Below the pieces are notes generated by a model. That model ran no database searches and was not told the DNA's origin. It worked only from the letters and a program-made list of their open reading frames with translations. Below, piece by piece: positions 1 through 7,951 of a DNA stretch of 64,000 nt (position 1 is the first letter of the stretch; each line of letters starts with the position of its first letter). The position numbers and the translations under genes are program-made. The stretch covers positions 248,001-312,000 of the forward strand of contig JBBEBE010000005.1 in assembly GCA_040882505.1 (NCBI GenBank), written 5' to 3'. This stretch comes from JBBEBE01 sp040882505. Lineage in GTDB: Bacteria > Bacteroidota > Rhodothermia > Balneolales > Balneolaceae.

Positions 1-401
1 AGCAGCTTCTTGTACTCTTTGGCTTCTGCCTCGAGCAGACTCTTCTGTTGCTCTTTTCGACTGGTTGCTTCCTCGTCACCAGAAGATCGGCTGGACCTCC
101 ACTCTTCAAGTGCGGCCTCAATCTCCTCTTCCGATTTTCCCCAGCGAATCAGGTGAAGTTTGTACATGATTCCTTCCCGCTTCAGCAGGGAACGAACGGT
201 GTCACTCGGCTGGGCACCCACCCGTAGCCAATGAATGACGCGTTCTTCATCCAGTGTCAATTGTTTGTTTTCACTGACATTGTCGTAACGACCCAATCGT
301 TCAATCACGCGACCATCTCGTGGGGACCGCTGGTCGGCGGCGACTATATGGAAATAGGGTCGTTTTCTTCGACCTCTTCTTTGTAAACGTAATCTAATCA
401 A
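1..401 (-). CDS. rpsP: 30S ribosomal protein S16 (3' end beyond window)
   Basis: Component of the small ribosomal subunit. The minus-strand frame starts at a TTG codon (399-401), with GGAG about 7 bases upstream, and gives LIRLRLQRRGRRKRPYFHIV followed by the typical S16 core with VAADQR and RVIERLGRYDN. The frame stays open to base 1, so the C-terminus is missing. After the core there is an acidic and lysine-rich tail (EEEIEAALEEW..., EAEAKEYKK), the kind of C-terminal extension seen in Bacteroidota S16 proteins. It lies 40 bases downstream of ffh on the same strand, a common ffh-rpsP pairing. No ATG fits the conserved N-terminus, which is why TTG was chosen. Confidence 0.93.
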   Translation of the reverse strand, partial: MIRLRLQRRGRRKRPYFHIVAADQRSPRDGRVIERLGRYDNVSENKQLTLDEERVIHWLRVGAQPSDTVRSLLKREGIMYKLHLIRWGKSEEEIEAALEEWRSSRSSGDEEATSRKEQQKSLLEAEAKEYKKL

Positions 402-441
402 TGATCTGCTCCTTAACTTTTGGTTTGTTATCCTGTCCGGA

Positions 442-1788
442 TTACCGACCCATGGGGGATCCCCCACCTCGAAGCCCCTGGAGGGCCTGGCCGATCCGAC
501 CGGTTTTACTGACGGTCTTCATCATCTTCTTCATCTGATCGAACTGCTTGATCAGCTGATTGATTTCACGCACAGACGTCCCGGACCCCTGTGCAATTCG
601 TTTTCTTCGACTTCCGTTCAATAGAGAGGGGTCTGTCCGCTCATCCGGAGTCATCGATTGAATAATCGCTTCAATCGGTTTGAATGTGTCTTGATCCAGA
701 TCGGCATTGTCGAGGGCCTTTCCCGCTCCTGGAATCATTCCGACCAAGTCGGTCAGATTACCCATTTTTTTGACCTTCTGAATCTGATCGTAAAAGTCAT
801 TCAGATCGAACTGCTCGGTCTTGATTTTCTTTTTGAGCTGGTCGGCCTGCTCATCGTCAAATTGGGATTGAGCTTTCTCGACCAGAGAGACCACATCGCC
901 CATTCCGAGGATCCGTCGAGCCATCCGGTCGGGATGGAAGGCAGAGAGTGCATCCAGCTTCTCTCCGGTACTTGCAAACTTGATCGGCTTCTGGACCACC
1001 GTTTTGATGGAGAGCGCAGCACCCCCGCGGGTATCTCCATCCAGTTTGGTTAGAACGACACCATCAAAAGAGAGCTGTTCGTCAAATGCTTTTGCCGTAT
1101 TGACAGCATCTTGTCCCGTCATGGAGTCGACGACAAAGAGTATTTCGTCGGGTTGAACCGCCTTTTTAATATCGGCGACCTCTTTCATCATCTCTTCGTC
1201 GACATGCATCCGGCCCGCCGTATCGATAATGACGGTATCGAGCGCAAGACTTTTGGCCATCGATACCGCCTCTTTCGCGACACGAACGGCATCTTTCTGT
1301 TCGATGGAGTAGACCGGAACACCAATCTGTTCACCCAGCGTTTTAAGCTGATCAATGGCTGCGGGACGATAGACATCGGCTGCTGCAAGCAGCGGATTTC
1401 GGTTGTTTTCTGTCTTGAGGTATCGGGCCAGCTTTCCACTGAAGGTGGTTTTACCTGAACCCTGAAGCCCGGCGATCAAGATCACCGTTGGGGGTGTATG
1501 GGCGACTGCCAGGCCGACCGTTTCACCGCCCAATAGCTGAACCAGATGGTCATTGACAATTTTGGTGAACTGCTGGCCCGGATTGACGCTGGTCAGGACA
1601 TCCTGTCCGAGAGCTTTCTCCTGAATCGATTCGGTGATCTCCTTGGCGACATCAAAATGTACATCGGCATCCAGAAGGGCACGACGGATCTCGCGCACCG
1701 TCTCTGCAATGTTGACGTCGCTGATGCGCGATTGTCCCTTGAGGGACTGGACCGCTTTTTCGAGTTTTGTGGACAGATTCTGAAACAT
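442..1788 (-). CDS. ffh: Signal recognition particle protein Ffh
   Basis: GTPase subunit of the signal recognition particle. It binds 4.5S RNA and signal sequences of nascent membrane proteins and docks with FtsY. The 448 residues are normal for the family: N domain (about 1-95), G domain with P-loop GLQGSGKTT (107-115), DTAGR (189-193) and TKLDGD (247-252), then GMGDV (295-299) and a methionine-rich M domain containing the RNA-binding SGTS (402-405) and MKKMMK. The C-terminus is glycine-rich, ending in PMGR. It is upstream of rpsP on the same strand. Its receptor gene ftsY is in the same window at 34,018. Confidence 0.97.
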   Translation of the reverse strand: MFQNLSTKLEKAVQSLKGQSRISDVNIAETVREIRRALLDADVHFDVAKEITESIQEKALGQDVLTSVNPGQQFTKIVNDHLVQLLGGETVGLAVAHTPPTVILIAGLQGSGKTTFSGKLARYLKTENNRNPLLAAADVYRPAAIDQLKTLGEQIGVPVYSIEQKDAVRVAKEAVSMAKSLALDTVIIDTAGRMHVDEEMMKEVADIKKAVQPDEILFVVDSMTGQDAVNTAKAFDEQLSFDGVVLTKLDGDTRGGAALSIKTVVQKPIKFASTGEKLDALSAFHPDRMARRILGMGDVVSLVEKAQSQFDDEQADQLKKKIKTEQFDLNDFYDQIQKVKKMGNLTDLVGMIPGAGKALDNADLDQDTFKPIEAIIQSMTPDERTDPSLLNGSRRKRIAQGSGTSVREINQLIKQFDQMKKMMKTVSKTGRIGQALQGLRGGGSPMGR

Positions 1789-1873
1789 GACAGACGTTCA
1801 GTCGTGATTCCCGATCGTTGTTGAGATTGTTCACCTGTTGTAAAGTCTCGAAAAGTACGGACTATCACCCCGC

Positions 1874-1896
1874 TTATCAACATCCATTGTGGATAA
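1874..1896. promoter_or_regulatory. Pair of DnaA-box-like sites upstream of fabI
   Basis: The 245-base divergent gap between ffh and fabI holds TTATCAACA (1874-1882, one mismatch to the DnaA box TTATCCACA). Five bases later comes TGTGGATAA (1888-1896, a perfect box on the opposite strand). The two sites therefore face each other. They could control fabI or ffh transcription or be part of a replication-initiation region. DnaA boxes occur by chance, so the function is inferred. The rest of the gap holds a TATGTTTA sequence (1954-1961), one base from the TAnnTTTG promoter box, and nothing else I recognise. Confidence 0.4.
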
Positions 1897-2033
1897 TTCT
1901 TGCAAGATCTGATCGCCTCGTGGTTGCCTCTCGTCACTTTATTCCCGGCTTTTTATGTTTATCTTCTGCTGATACGGGACCTCCCGAGCGAGCAAGCGGA
2001 GGTATTCAATGTGAGACTCAGAGAAAAACGGAT

Positions 2034-2882
2034 ATGGCAGAGAAAGAATCTTACGGATTGTTGAAAGGGAAAAAGGGGATCATTTTTGGAGCATTGGACG
2101 ATCGCAGTATCGCTTGGAAAATTGCTGAAGCCTGTCATCGGGAGGGGGCTACATTTGCACTCTCCAATGCACCGATTGCCCTGCGACTGGGTCAGTTGAA
2201 TCAATTGGCAGAAGAAACCGGTGCCAGTATCTACCCCTGCGATGTCTCCGACAATAATGATGTTCAAAAATTGATGGAACAACTCAAGCAGGATTTGGGA
2301 AGTGTGGATTTCATTCTGCACGCCATCGGAATGTCTCCGAATGTTCGGAAGAAGCGCGATTACAAGGATCTCAACTATACATTTTTGAATCAGACGCTCG
2401 ATATCTCGGCCATCTCGTTGCACAAAGTGTTGAGTTATGCCGAGAAAGAGGGCCTGTTGAATGATGGCGGAAGTGTTGTTGCACTGTCCTATATCGGAGC
2501 CCAACGGATCTTCTCCAAGTATTCAGACATGAATGATGCCAAAGCATTGCTTGAGAGTATTGCCCGAAACTACGGCAGCCGCTTGGCCGATCGCGGGATT
2601 CGTGTGAACACGGTTTCGCAGGCACCCACAAAGACGTCGGCAGGGACAGGGATCAAAGGATTTGATGCGATGTACGAGTTTGCAGACAAAATCGCACCCC
2701 TCGGGAATCCCACGGCCGAAGAGTGCGCGGACTACTGTGTCACGCTTTTTTCGGATTTGACTCGAAAAGTGACCATGCAGAATCTCTATCATGATGGCGG
2801 TTTTGTAACCAGCGGCATTTCTGAAGAGATGATTTTTGCCTTGGCCCAACTGAACGAGAGCCCGGCATCCGGTGACGAATAA
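2034..2882 (+). CDS. fabI: Enoyl-[acyl-carrier-protein] reductase (FabI type)
   Basis: NADH-dependent reduction of enoyl-ACP, the last step of each fatty-acid elongation cycle, in the cytoplasm. The 282-residue protein starts at MAEKESYGLLKGKKG. An upstream extension of the reading frame has no family similarity and was left out. Short-chain dehydrogenase features are visible: GIIFGALDDRSIAW nucleotide-binding segment (15-28), HAIGMSP (96-102), the Y-x6-K catalytic pair Tyr163 and Lys170 in SKYSDMNDAK, and the FabI signature SQAPTKTSAGTGIKGF (195-210). It is transcribed away from ffh. The two DnaA-box-like sites lie upstream. Confidence 0.96.
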   Translation: MAEKESYGLLKGKKGIIFGALDDRSIAWKIAEACHREGATFALSNAPIALRLGQLNQLAEETGASIYPCDVSDNNDVQKLMEQLKQDLGSVDFILHAIGMSPNVRKKRDYKDLNYTFLNQTLDISAISLHKVLSYAEKEGLLNDGGSVVALSYIGAQRIFSKYSDMNDAKALLESIARNYGSRLADRGIRVNTVSQAPTKTSAGTGIKGFDAMYEFADKIAPLGNPTAEECADYCVTLFSDLTRKVTMQNLYHDGGFVTSGISEEMIFALAQLNESPASGDE

Positions 2883-2912
2883 CAACGGTTCAATCCTGTC
2901 CAAGGCGAGACC

Positions 2913-3491
2913 ATGAGCAAACGCCCGGTCATCCTAGGTATCGATCCTGGTTCCCGACAAACGGGGTATGCACTTCTTGCAGAAGAGAGCCATGGCTGGG
3001 TCGCATTGGAGGTGGGAGTTATCCGTCTCGCAAACATCGACAATCAATCGGAGCGTTTGGACCGAATTTTCATGGAGGTAGCCGGATTGATCAAACGGTT
3101 CAACCCGACAGATGCTGCGATCGAAACGCCGGTCTACAGTGTGGACCCGCTGGCGATGCTCAAGTTGGGACGCGCCCAGGCCGCTGCGATGCTTGCCATC
3201 CGGAAATCGGGACTCCCGGTTACGGAGTACTATCCGAAGGCGATCAAGAAGGCGGTTACCGGGAATGGAAATGCGAGCAAGAAACAGGTGGCAGGGATGC
3301 TTTGTCGACTCGTCTCCGTTGAGAATGAATCGATGGCCAGTGATGCCAGTGATGCATTGGCCATCGCTTGGTGTCATCAACTCGAACAGAAGCGCCCTGC
3401 CGGACTCACCCGTACCCGTACGTATCATCAGAATAACAAGAAATCGGGATGGGCAGCATTTGTAGATGAAAATCCGGACCGGGTACGATGA
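2913..3491 (+). CDS. ruvC: Crossover junction endodeoxyribonuclease RuvC
   Basis: Resolves Holliday junctions with RuvAB. The 192-residue protein has the RNase H-like fold signature GIDPGSRQTGYA. All four expected acidic active-site residues are visible: Asp11, Glu71 in AAIETPVY, and Asp144 and Asp147 in SDASDALAIAW. It has a somewhat longer basic C-terminal tail than E. coli RuvC. The stop codon overlaps the start of ruvA (ATGA, 3488-3491), which indicates translational coupling. ruvB is not in the window. Confidence 0.96.
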   Translation: MSKRPVILGIDPGSRQTGYALLAEESHGWVALEVGVIRLANIDNQSERLDRIFMEVAGLIKRFNPTDAAIETPVYSVDPLAMLKLGRAQAAAMLAIRKSGLPVTEYYPKAIKKAVTGNGNASKKQVAGMLCRLVSVENESMASDASDALAIAWCHQLEQKRPAGLTRTRTYHQNNKKSGWAAFVDENPDRVR

Positions 3492-4084
3492 TTGCCAGAT
3501 TGAAAGGGACGATCATTCAACGGGAAGAGAGTGCTCTCATTTTGGATGTTGGCGGCGTTGGATATCGGGTATTTGTCTCTGATTCTGCTCGACGATCCCT
3601 TGCGGGGACGTCTGAAGAGGTCATCCTGGCGATTCATCACCATATTACGGATAGTGATCAGCGACTTTTCGGATTCCTTCATCGTCGTGAACAGATGCTC
3701 TTCGAATCTCTGATTACTGTCAAGGGGATCGGCCCAAAACTGGCGCTTACCATTCTCTCGGGAATGGATGCAGATGCTCTTGTACGTGCAATTCAAGCGG
3801 GTGATGTGAAAACTCTTGCGACCATATCTGGTATTGGAAAGAAGAGTGCCGAACGTCTTTCACTTGAATTGAAGGGGTCGTTGGACAACGTCTCTGGGTC
3901 GGACAGGGACGTTGGTAAAAGACAAGCTGCGTCCGGGTCTGTTCAATTGGAGGCGCTGGATGCCCTGGAAGCTCTCGGGTTTTCTCGTACAGAAGCAGAG
4001 GGATGGATTGACCAGGCACGGAAAGATCTACCCGGTGGAACGGTTTCTGAACTTGTTCGAAAAGCCCTCTCACTAAAACCGTAA
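3488..4084 (+). CDS. ruvA: Holliday junction DNA helicase subunit RuvA
   Basis: Tetrameric junction-binding protein that targets RuvB to Holliday junctions. The 198 residues have the N-terminal OB fold (MIARLKGTIIQREESALILDVGGVGYRVFV) and the helix-hairpin-helix region (LFESLITVKGIGPKLALTIL, TISGIGKKSAERLSLELK). The C-terminal domain III (LEALDALEALGFSRTEAEGWI) binds RuvB. Length is standard. It is coupled to ruvC by a four-base overlap. Confidence 0.96.
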   Translation: MIARLKGTIIQREESALILDVGGVGYRVFVSDSARRSLAGTSEEVILAIHHHITDSDQRLFGFLHRREQMLFESLITVKGIGPKLALTILSGMDADALVRAIQAGDVKTLATISGIGKKSAERLSLELKGSLDNVSGSDRDVGKRQAASGSVQLEALDALEALGFSRTEAEGWIDQARKDLPGGTVSELVRKALSLKP

Positions 4085-4093
4085 GACACGAAT

Positions 4094-4113
4094 TCCAAAC
4101 AGATCTGTTTGGA
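4094..4113. promoter_or_regulatory. Perfect 20-base palindrome between ruvA and the guanylyltransferase gene
   Basis: TCCAAACAGA is followed directly by its exact reverse complement, giving a 10+10 palindrome with no spacer. It sits 9 bases after the ruvA stop and 18 bases before the next start codon. No T-run follows, so it is not a classical terminator. It could be an operator for a dimeric regulator or an mRNA-end hairpin. Confidence 0.5.
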
Positions 4114-4131
4114 CACAACCCGCTCAATCTC

Positions 4132-5238
4132 ATGACTGCACGACTCGAGGACTCTCTCTACGAACGTACCTATGCCGTCATCATGGCAGGGGGTACCGGA
4201 ACCCGATTTTGGCCCGCCAGTCGTGTTCAAAGGCCGAAGCAATTTCTCCCGCTTGTGGGAGGCCAATCCCTGCTTCAGTTAACGGTGGATCGACTCAAAG
4301 GACTCTCAGCACCCGAGCGTCATCGACTGGTGACCGGGACGATGTATGAAACAATTGCCAGAGAACAGCTGTCAACCAGTTCGGACCGGACATTTATTCT
4401 CGAGCGAATCGGAAAAAATACGGCTCCCTGTGTCGCGCTCTCTGCTCAGCTCATTGCATTGGAAGAACCGGATGCCGTGATGATGGTACTGCCTTCGGAC
4501 CACTACATCCGGGATGTGGAGTCCTTTCAAAAGACATTGGCACGTGCGGTTCAACGGGCCGATGATTCCGAAGCGTTGTTGACGATCGGGATCAAAGCCA
4601 ATCGGCCGGAAACCGGTTATGGGTACATCGAAACGGGGGAGTGTCTGGACGAACATACTCACCCGCCCGTCTATCGTGCAGATCGTTTCCATGAAAAACC
4701 GGATCTGAAGACGGCCATTCAGTTCCTGGAATCCGGATCTTTTCTGTGGAACAGCGGAATGTTCGTTTGGAAAGTCTCCACAATATTGAAGGCGTTTGAA
4801 CAGTACCAACCGGGCATGTACTCCAAACTGGAGGCGATTCGAAACGGGGATCGACGACAAGAGACCATTGATCAATTTTATCAAGAGGCAGAATCACTCT
4901 CCATTGATTATGGAATCATGGAACATGCCGAATCCATTGAAGTTCTGCCGGGTGACTTTGGGTGGAGTGATCTCGGGAGTTGGGAATCCGTCCGTGACAT
5001 GGCCAATAACCGAATTGCCGGATTGGACCGTATGGATGGACCTGTCATTGCGATCGATAGTGAAAATCTTTTCACTCGAGCAGGGAGCGGAAAACTGATC
5101 GCAGTTGTCGGGGTATCGGATATAGCTGTGATCGATACAGAAGATGCCTTGCTGATCTGTAAACTGGATAAGAGCCAACAGGTCAAAGAGGTGGTTCAGG
5201 AACTTCAGAAACAGGATACTGGAAAATCGTATCTCTGA
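4132..5238 (+). CDS. manC: Mannose-1-phosphate guanylyltransferase
   Basis: Makes GDP-mannose from mannose-1-phosphate and GTP for polysaccharide or glycoprotein synthesis. The 368-residue protein has the nucleotidyltransferase signature AVIMAGGTGTRFWPASR (15-31) followed by RPKQFLPL. It also has the substrate-site segments PETGYGYIETGE, FHEKPD and FLWNSGMFVW. It is the short single-domain form without the C-terminal phosphomannose isomerase domain of bifunctional enzymes. The following gene is convergent, 17 bases away. Confidence 0.9.
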   Translation: MTARLEDSLYERTYAVIMAGGTGTRFWPASRVQRPKQFLPLVGGQSLLQLTVDRLKGLSAPERHRLVTGTMYETIAREQLSTSSDRTFILERIGKNTAPCVALSAQLIALEEPDAVMMVLPSDHYIRDVESFQKTLARAVQRADDSEALLTIGIKANRPETGYGYIETGECLDEHTHPPVYRADRFHEKPDLKTAIQFLESGSFLWNSGMFVWKVSTILKAFEQYQPGMYSKLEAIRNGDRRQETIDQFYQEAESLSIDYGIMEHAESIEVLPGDFGWSDLGSWESVRDMANNRIAGLDRMDGPVIAIDSENLFTRAGSGKLIAVVGVSDIAVIDTEDALLICKLDKSQQVKEVVQELQKQDTGKSYL

Positions 5239-5255
5239 TCAGAAAGGACTCTGTG

Positions 5256-6041
5256 TTACGGAACCGGAATTTCGATTGTCAGTTGATCATGCGCCAGATG
5301 GATGGAGTCCGGCAACTTCTCTTCGGTGTCCCGATGTTCGACTTGACTATTCATGTGAATGAGGTAGGTAGTTGACGCTCGTACTTCCGAGGAGAGGGCA
5401 ATGGCTTCCGGGATCGTCATGTGGGTCGGGTGTTCGGGCTCCCAACGAAGACCACTGACCACCAATGTATGACAACCTTCGATCAGTTGTTTGGTTGAGT
5501 CCGGGACATGTTTGGTATCTGTCATGTAACACAGATCCCCGATCCGGAATCCAAGTATTTCAAGGGATCCGTGATGAACCGGAAGGGGTGTAATGGTCAA
5601 GTCCCGAAATTCCCGACTCTCCTCGATGGCATCCATATCTATTTCTGTAGCACCAGGATACCGGCCCTCTCCAAACATGTAGTCGAACCGGGATCGAATG
5701 GATTCTGCAGTTCGCCGGGACGTAAAAAGGGGGATCGAAGATTGTTGAGCAAAATTGTAGGCACGCAAGTCGTCCAGGCCTGCGATATGGTCCATATGCT
5801 CATGGGTGACAAGGACCAGATCTATTTGAGGAATGGCAGCGCGAATGGATTGAATGCGGAACTCCGGACTGACATCAATTAAGACAGACGCCTCGTTTGA
5901 CTGTAGCCAGGCCGAACAGCGGGTTCGTTCATTTTTTGGATCATCGCTGATTCGATACCGATCAAACCCTCCGGCAACGGGTACACCCATGGATGTTCCG
6001 GTTCCGAGAAACGTGAGGCTGTGCGTTGATCTGTTTTTCAC
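5256..6041 (-). CDS. Metallo-beta-lactamase-fold hydrolase (PhnP/RNase Z-like)
   Basis: Predicted di-zinc phosphodiesterase-type hydrolase of 261 residues. It begins LTFLGTGTSMGVP, as in PhnP and lipoate-biosynthesis-linked relatives. The zinc motif THEHMDH gives His80, His82, Asp84 and His85, with later ligands in VHHGS, MTDTKH and LIHMN. The substrate is unknown. PhnP acts on cyclic ribose phosphates, but no phosphonate genes are nearby. Its start overlaps the end of the upstream 95-residue gene by four bases (ATGA), so the two are probably co-translated. Confidence 0.85.
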   Translation of the reverse strand: MKNRSTHSLTFLGTGTSMGVPVAGGFDRYRISDDPKNERTRCSAWLQSNEASVLIDVSPEFRIQSIRAAIPQIDLVLVTHEHMDHIAGLDDLRAYNFAQQSSIPLFTSRRTAESIRSRFDYMFGEGRYPGATEIDMDAIEESREFRDLTITPLPVHHGSLEILGFRIGDLCYMTDTKHVPDSTKQLIEGCHTLVVSGLRWEPEHPTHMTIPEAIALSSEVRASTTYLIHMNSQVEHRDTEEKLPDSIHLAHDQLTIEIPVP

Positions 6042-6325
6042 GAATCGTCCGGTTCGGATTCAAATTGATCCAGGCGATCCCACATGGCTCGAATCTCTTT
6101 CCGAACGGCTGGTTTAATGTAGAGATCTTCAATCTCCACGTCGCGAAGGATATTGGCAAGGATCATGTTCTGGGTATCGACCGGCCTGCTCTTGTTGATG
6201 ACAATCAGACGATCACCCTGCATCAAACAGGAGTCTCCCCGAAAAGATCCCCTCTCTTTCCGGATTGTATAACCGGCCCGTTCACAGAGCTCTTCAAGAT
6301 GTGTGTTCAGAGTTTCACTTTTCAT
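6038..6325 (-). CDS. Small conserved-looking protein of unknown function (95 aa)
   Basis: I do not recognise the family. The soluble protein is rich in charged residues and contains RKERGSFRGDSCLMQGDRLIVINKSRP. This is followed by a helical part rich in Leu and Arg (MILANILRDVEIEDLYIKPAVRKEIR). No signal peptide or membrane segment is present. The four-base overlap with the metallo-beta-lactamase gene supports that it is a real gene and that the two products may act together. A gap of 5 bases separates it from the outer-membrane-like gene downstream of 7,086. Confidence 0.75.
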   Translation of the reverse strand: MKSETLNTHLEELCERAGYTIRKERGSFRGDSCLMQGDRLIVINKSRPVDTQNMILANILRDVEIEDLYIKPAVRKEIRAMWDRLDQFESEPDDS

Positions 6326-6330
6326 GCAGA

Positions 6331-7086
6331 CTAAAACGTAAATCCTATGACGACGGTATGGGATTGTAACTGATAATCGTAGGAATCGATATCAATATCG
6401 TACTTTCTGAACCGGTAATCATATCCGATCACAATCATGCGGTTGGGCAGGATACCGGGAATTTGTATTCGGGAACGGCCTTGCAAGGATCGAACGGATC
6501 CACCGAAGAACGCACCGGCAGAGTTGCTGAAACCATATGATGGAAGTAGAGAGAAGGTTGCTTGAACAGAACGTGGCGATCCGATGGTTGAAGCCAATCC
6601 GGCACCAGCCTGAACAATGGTCTGCTGAAATTGTCGATTCGATGCATCTCTTCGTGTGCGCAAAAGATCGGTATGCAGCTGTATGGGCACGTGAATACGG
6701 AAGAGTCCTTTCCGGAATAGTTGGAATTGATTGTGAAGACGTGCCCCGAGATTGAACATGGATTCATTGGAAGATCCAGTCAGTTTACCCAATCCACGGA
6801 TATACATGTCGATCGTTTGTGTTTCCAGTTGCAAAATCAGAGCGTTCCCTTGCACATCATAGCGGTCTGTTGGCAAAGCCGTTGGATTCGTGGGACCCTG
6901 ATAGTTGAAATCGATCCACTCGGTTCCAATCATTAGCTGACTGTTTCCGAGCGTTTGCTCTTGATTCGTAGATCCCTGGCTGAACATTTGGGCATGAACA
7001 GGCTCTGTCACAACAAGTATTGAAAAAAGACCCAATAGTAGAAGTTGGAAACGGCTGGATTCTGGACTGAACATTTGATTCATCAT
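6331..7086 (-). CDS. Exported protein, possible outer-membrane beta-barrel
   Basis: About 251 residues, starting MMNQMFSPESSRFQLLLLGLF. The signal peptide ends near VTEPVHA-QMF. The mature part alternates polar and hydrophobic residues with many Tyr, Phe, Gln and Arg, and ends in HTVVIGFTF. A terminal aromatic residue after alternating residues is typical of outer-membrane beta-strands. No catalytic motif is seen. An upstream start at 7131 is possible but would place 15 extra residues before the signal peptide. It is divergent from the glutathione peroxidase gene. Function is unknown. Confidence 0.7.
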   Translation of the reverse strand: MMNQMFSPESSRFQLLLLGLFSILVVTEPVHAQMFSQGSTNQEQTLGNSQLMIGTEWIDFNYQGPTNPTALPTDRYDVQGNALILQLETQTIDMYIRGLGKLTGSSNESMFNLGARLHNQFQLFRKGLFRIHVPIQLHTDLLRTRRDASNRQFQQTIVQAGAGLASTIGSPRSVQATFSLLPSYGFSNSAGAFFGGSVRSLQGRSRIQIPGILPNRMIVIGYDYRFRKYDIDIDSYDYQLQSHTVVIGFTF

Positions 7087-7175
7087 TTTGGTTTGAGCTA
7101 GCGAAACATCACCGATGGTGATTACAGACATCCATGGTCATTTTAAGAGAAAACCCGGACAGATACAGAGTAGAT

Positions 7176-7673
7176 ATGACAACAAGTGAACCTGATACCA
7201 TCTATACGTACCCGCTTCAGACGATTGAAGGACAAAAAACATCCCTGGAGAATTGGAGGGGGGATTTACTTCTGATCGTTAATACTGCGTCAGAATGCGG
7301 ATTTACTCCTCAATACGAGGGATTGGAGTCTCTTTGGAAAACGTACAAAGATCGCGGGTTAACCGTACTGGGATTTCCCAGCAACGATTTTGGACAGCAG
7401 GAACCGGGCAGCAACGAGGATATCCAGGAATTTTGTAAACGAAGATTTGGTGTCACCTTTCCGTTGTTTGAGAAGGGCTCGGTCAAAGGAGAGAACGTAC
7501 AACCTCTTTTTCACTATTTGACACAGGTGGCGAATCGTGATTTGAAAGGAACGATCAAGTGGAATTTTGGAAAGTTTCTGATCGGTCGAGACGGTGAATT
7601 GTTGAATCGGTTCAGTAGCCGGATAAAACCGGAGTCTTCACGATTGATTCGAGCCATCGAAACGGCATTGTAA
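7176..7673 (+). CDS. Glutathione peroxidase-family thiol peroxidase
   Basis: Reduces hydroperoxides, probably with thioredoxin. The 165-residue protein starts at MTTSEPDTIYTY. The peroxidatic Cys41 lies in NTASECGFTPQYEGL, where selenoproteins carry selenocysteine. The catalytic Gln is in FGQQEPG (about 75) and the Trp-Asn pair in IKWNFGKFLI. Cys87 in QEFCKRRFGVTFP matches the resolving cysteine of thioredoxin-dependent members. The 14 residues upstream in the same frame do not fit the family and were removed. Confidence 0.92.
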   Translation: MTTSEPDTIYTYPLQTIEGQKTSLENWRGDLLLIVNTASECGFTPQYEGLESLWKTYKDRGLTVLGFPSNDFGQQEPGSNEDIQEFCKRRFGVTFPLFEKGSVKGENVQPLFHYLTQVANRDLKGTIKWNFGKFLIGRDGELLNRFSSRIKPESSRLIRAIETAL

Positions 7674-7701
7674 TCCAAAAAAATAAAGAGTGTGATCGTT
7701 G

Positions 7702-7733
7702 TTGACATGGGAATGTCGAACTGCTTATATTTG
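7702..7733 (+). promoter_or_regulatory. Promoter of tRNA-Asp
   Basis: TTGACA (7702-7707) is followed by TATATTTG (7726-7733), about 18 bases on. The second element satisfies both a sigma70-like -10 hexamer (TATATT) and the Bacteroidota box TAnnTTTG. The mature tRNA begins 25 bases further downstream. Confidence 0.65.
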
Positions 7734-7758
7734 GGCTCTTTATTGAATCAGTAAAGAC

Positions 7759-7832
7759 GGTCCGGTAGTTCAGCTGGTTAGAACGCCTGCCTGTCACGCA
7801 GGAGGTCGCGAGTTCGAATCTCGTCCGGATCG
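7759..7832 (+). tRNA. tRNA-Asp (anticodon GTC)
   Basis: A cloverleaf can be folded by eye. The acceptor stem GGTCCGG pairs with CCGGATC (one G-U pair), and the D-arm contains AGTTCAGCTGGTTAGA. The anticodon stem CCTGC/GCAGG encloses loop CTGTCAC with anticodon GTC at 7793-7795. The T-arm is GCGAG-TTCGAAT-CTCGT. The discriminator base is G and the genome-encoded sequence continues CAA, so CCA must be added after transcription. Confidence 0.97.
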
Positions 7833-7838
7833 CAAATA

Positions 7839-7876
7839 AAAAGCCTTTTCCATGATGATGGGAAAGGCTTTTTTTG
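7839..7876 (+). terminator. Rho-independent terminator after tRNA-Asp
   Basis: AAGCCTTTTCC (7841-7851) pairs with GGAAAGGCTT (7861-7870) around the loop ATGATGATG, with one bulged base. A run of T follows directly. Confidence 0.9.
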
Positions 7877-7951
7877 TTGGTATCGATTGGATTGCTTTTC
7901 AGGGATCATTTGAATTGTAATATCTCCCAAGATTAATAAAAACAACTGAAT

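Noticed and set aside
1789..2033. The ffh-fabI gap as the chromosome origin itself
   Set aside because: Only two DnaA boxes and no clear AT-rich unwinding region were seen, and dnaA or dnaN is not adjacent. Kept only as a DnaA-box finding.
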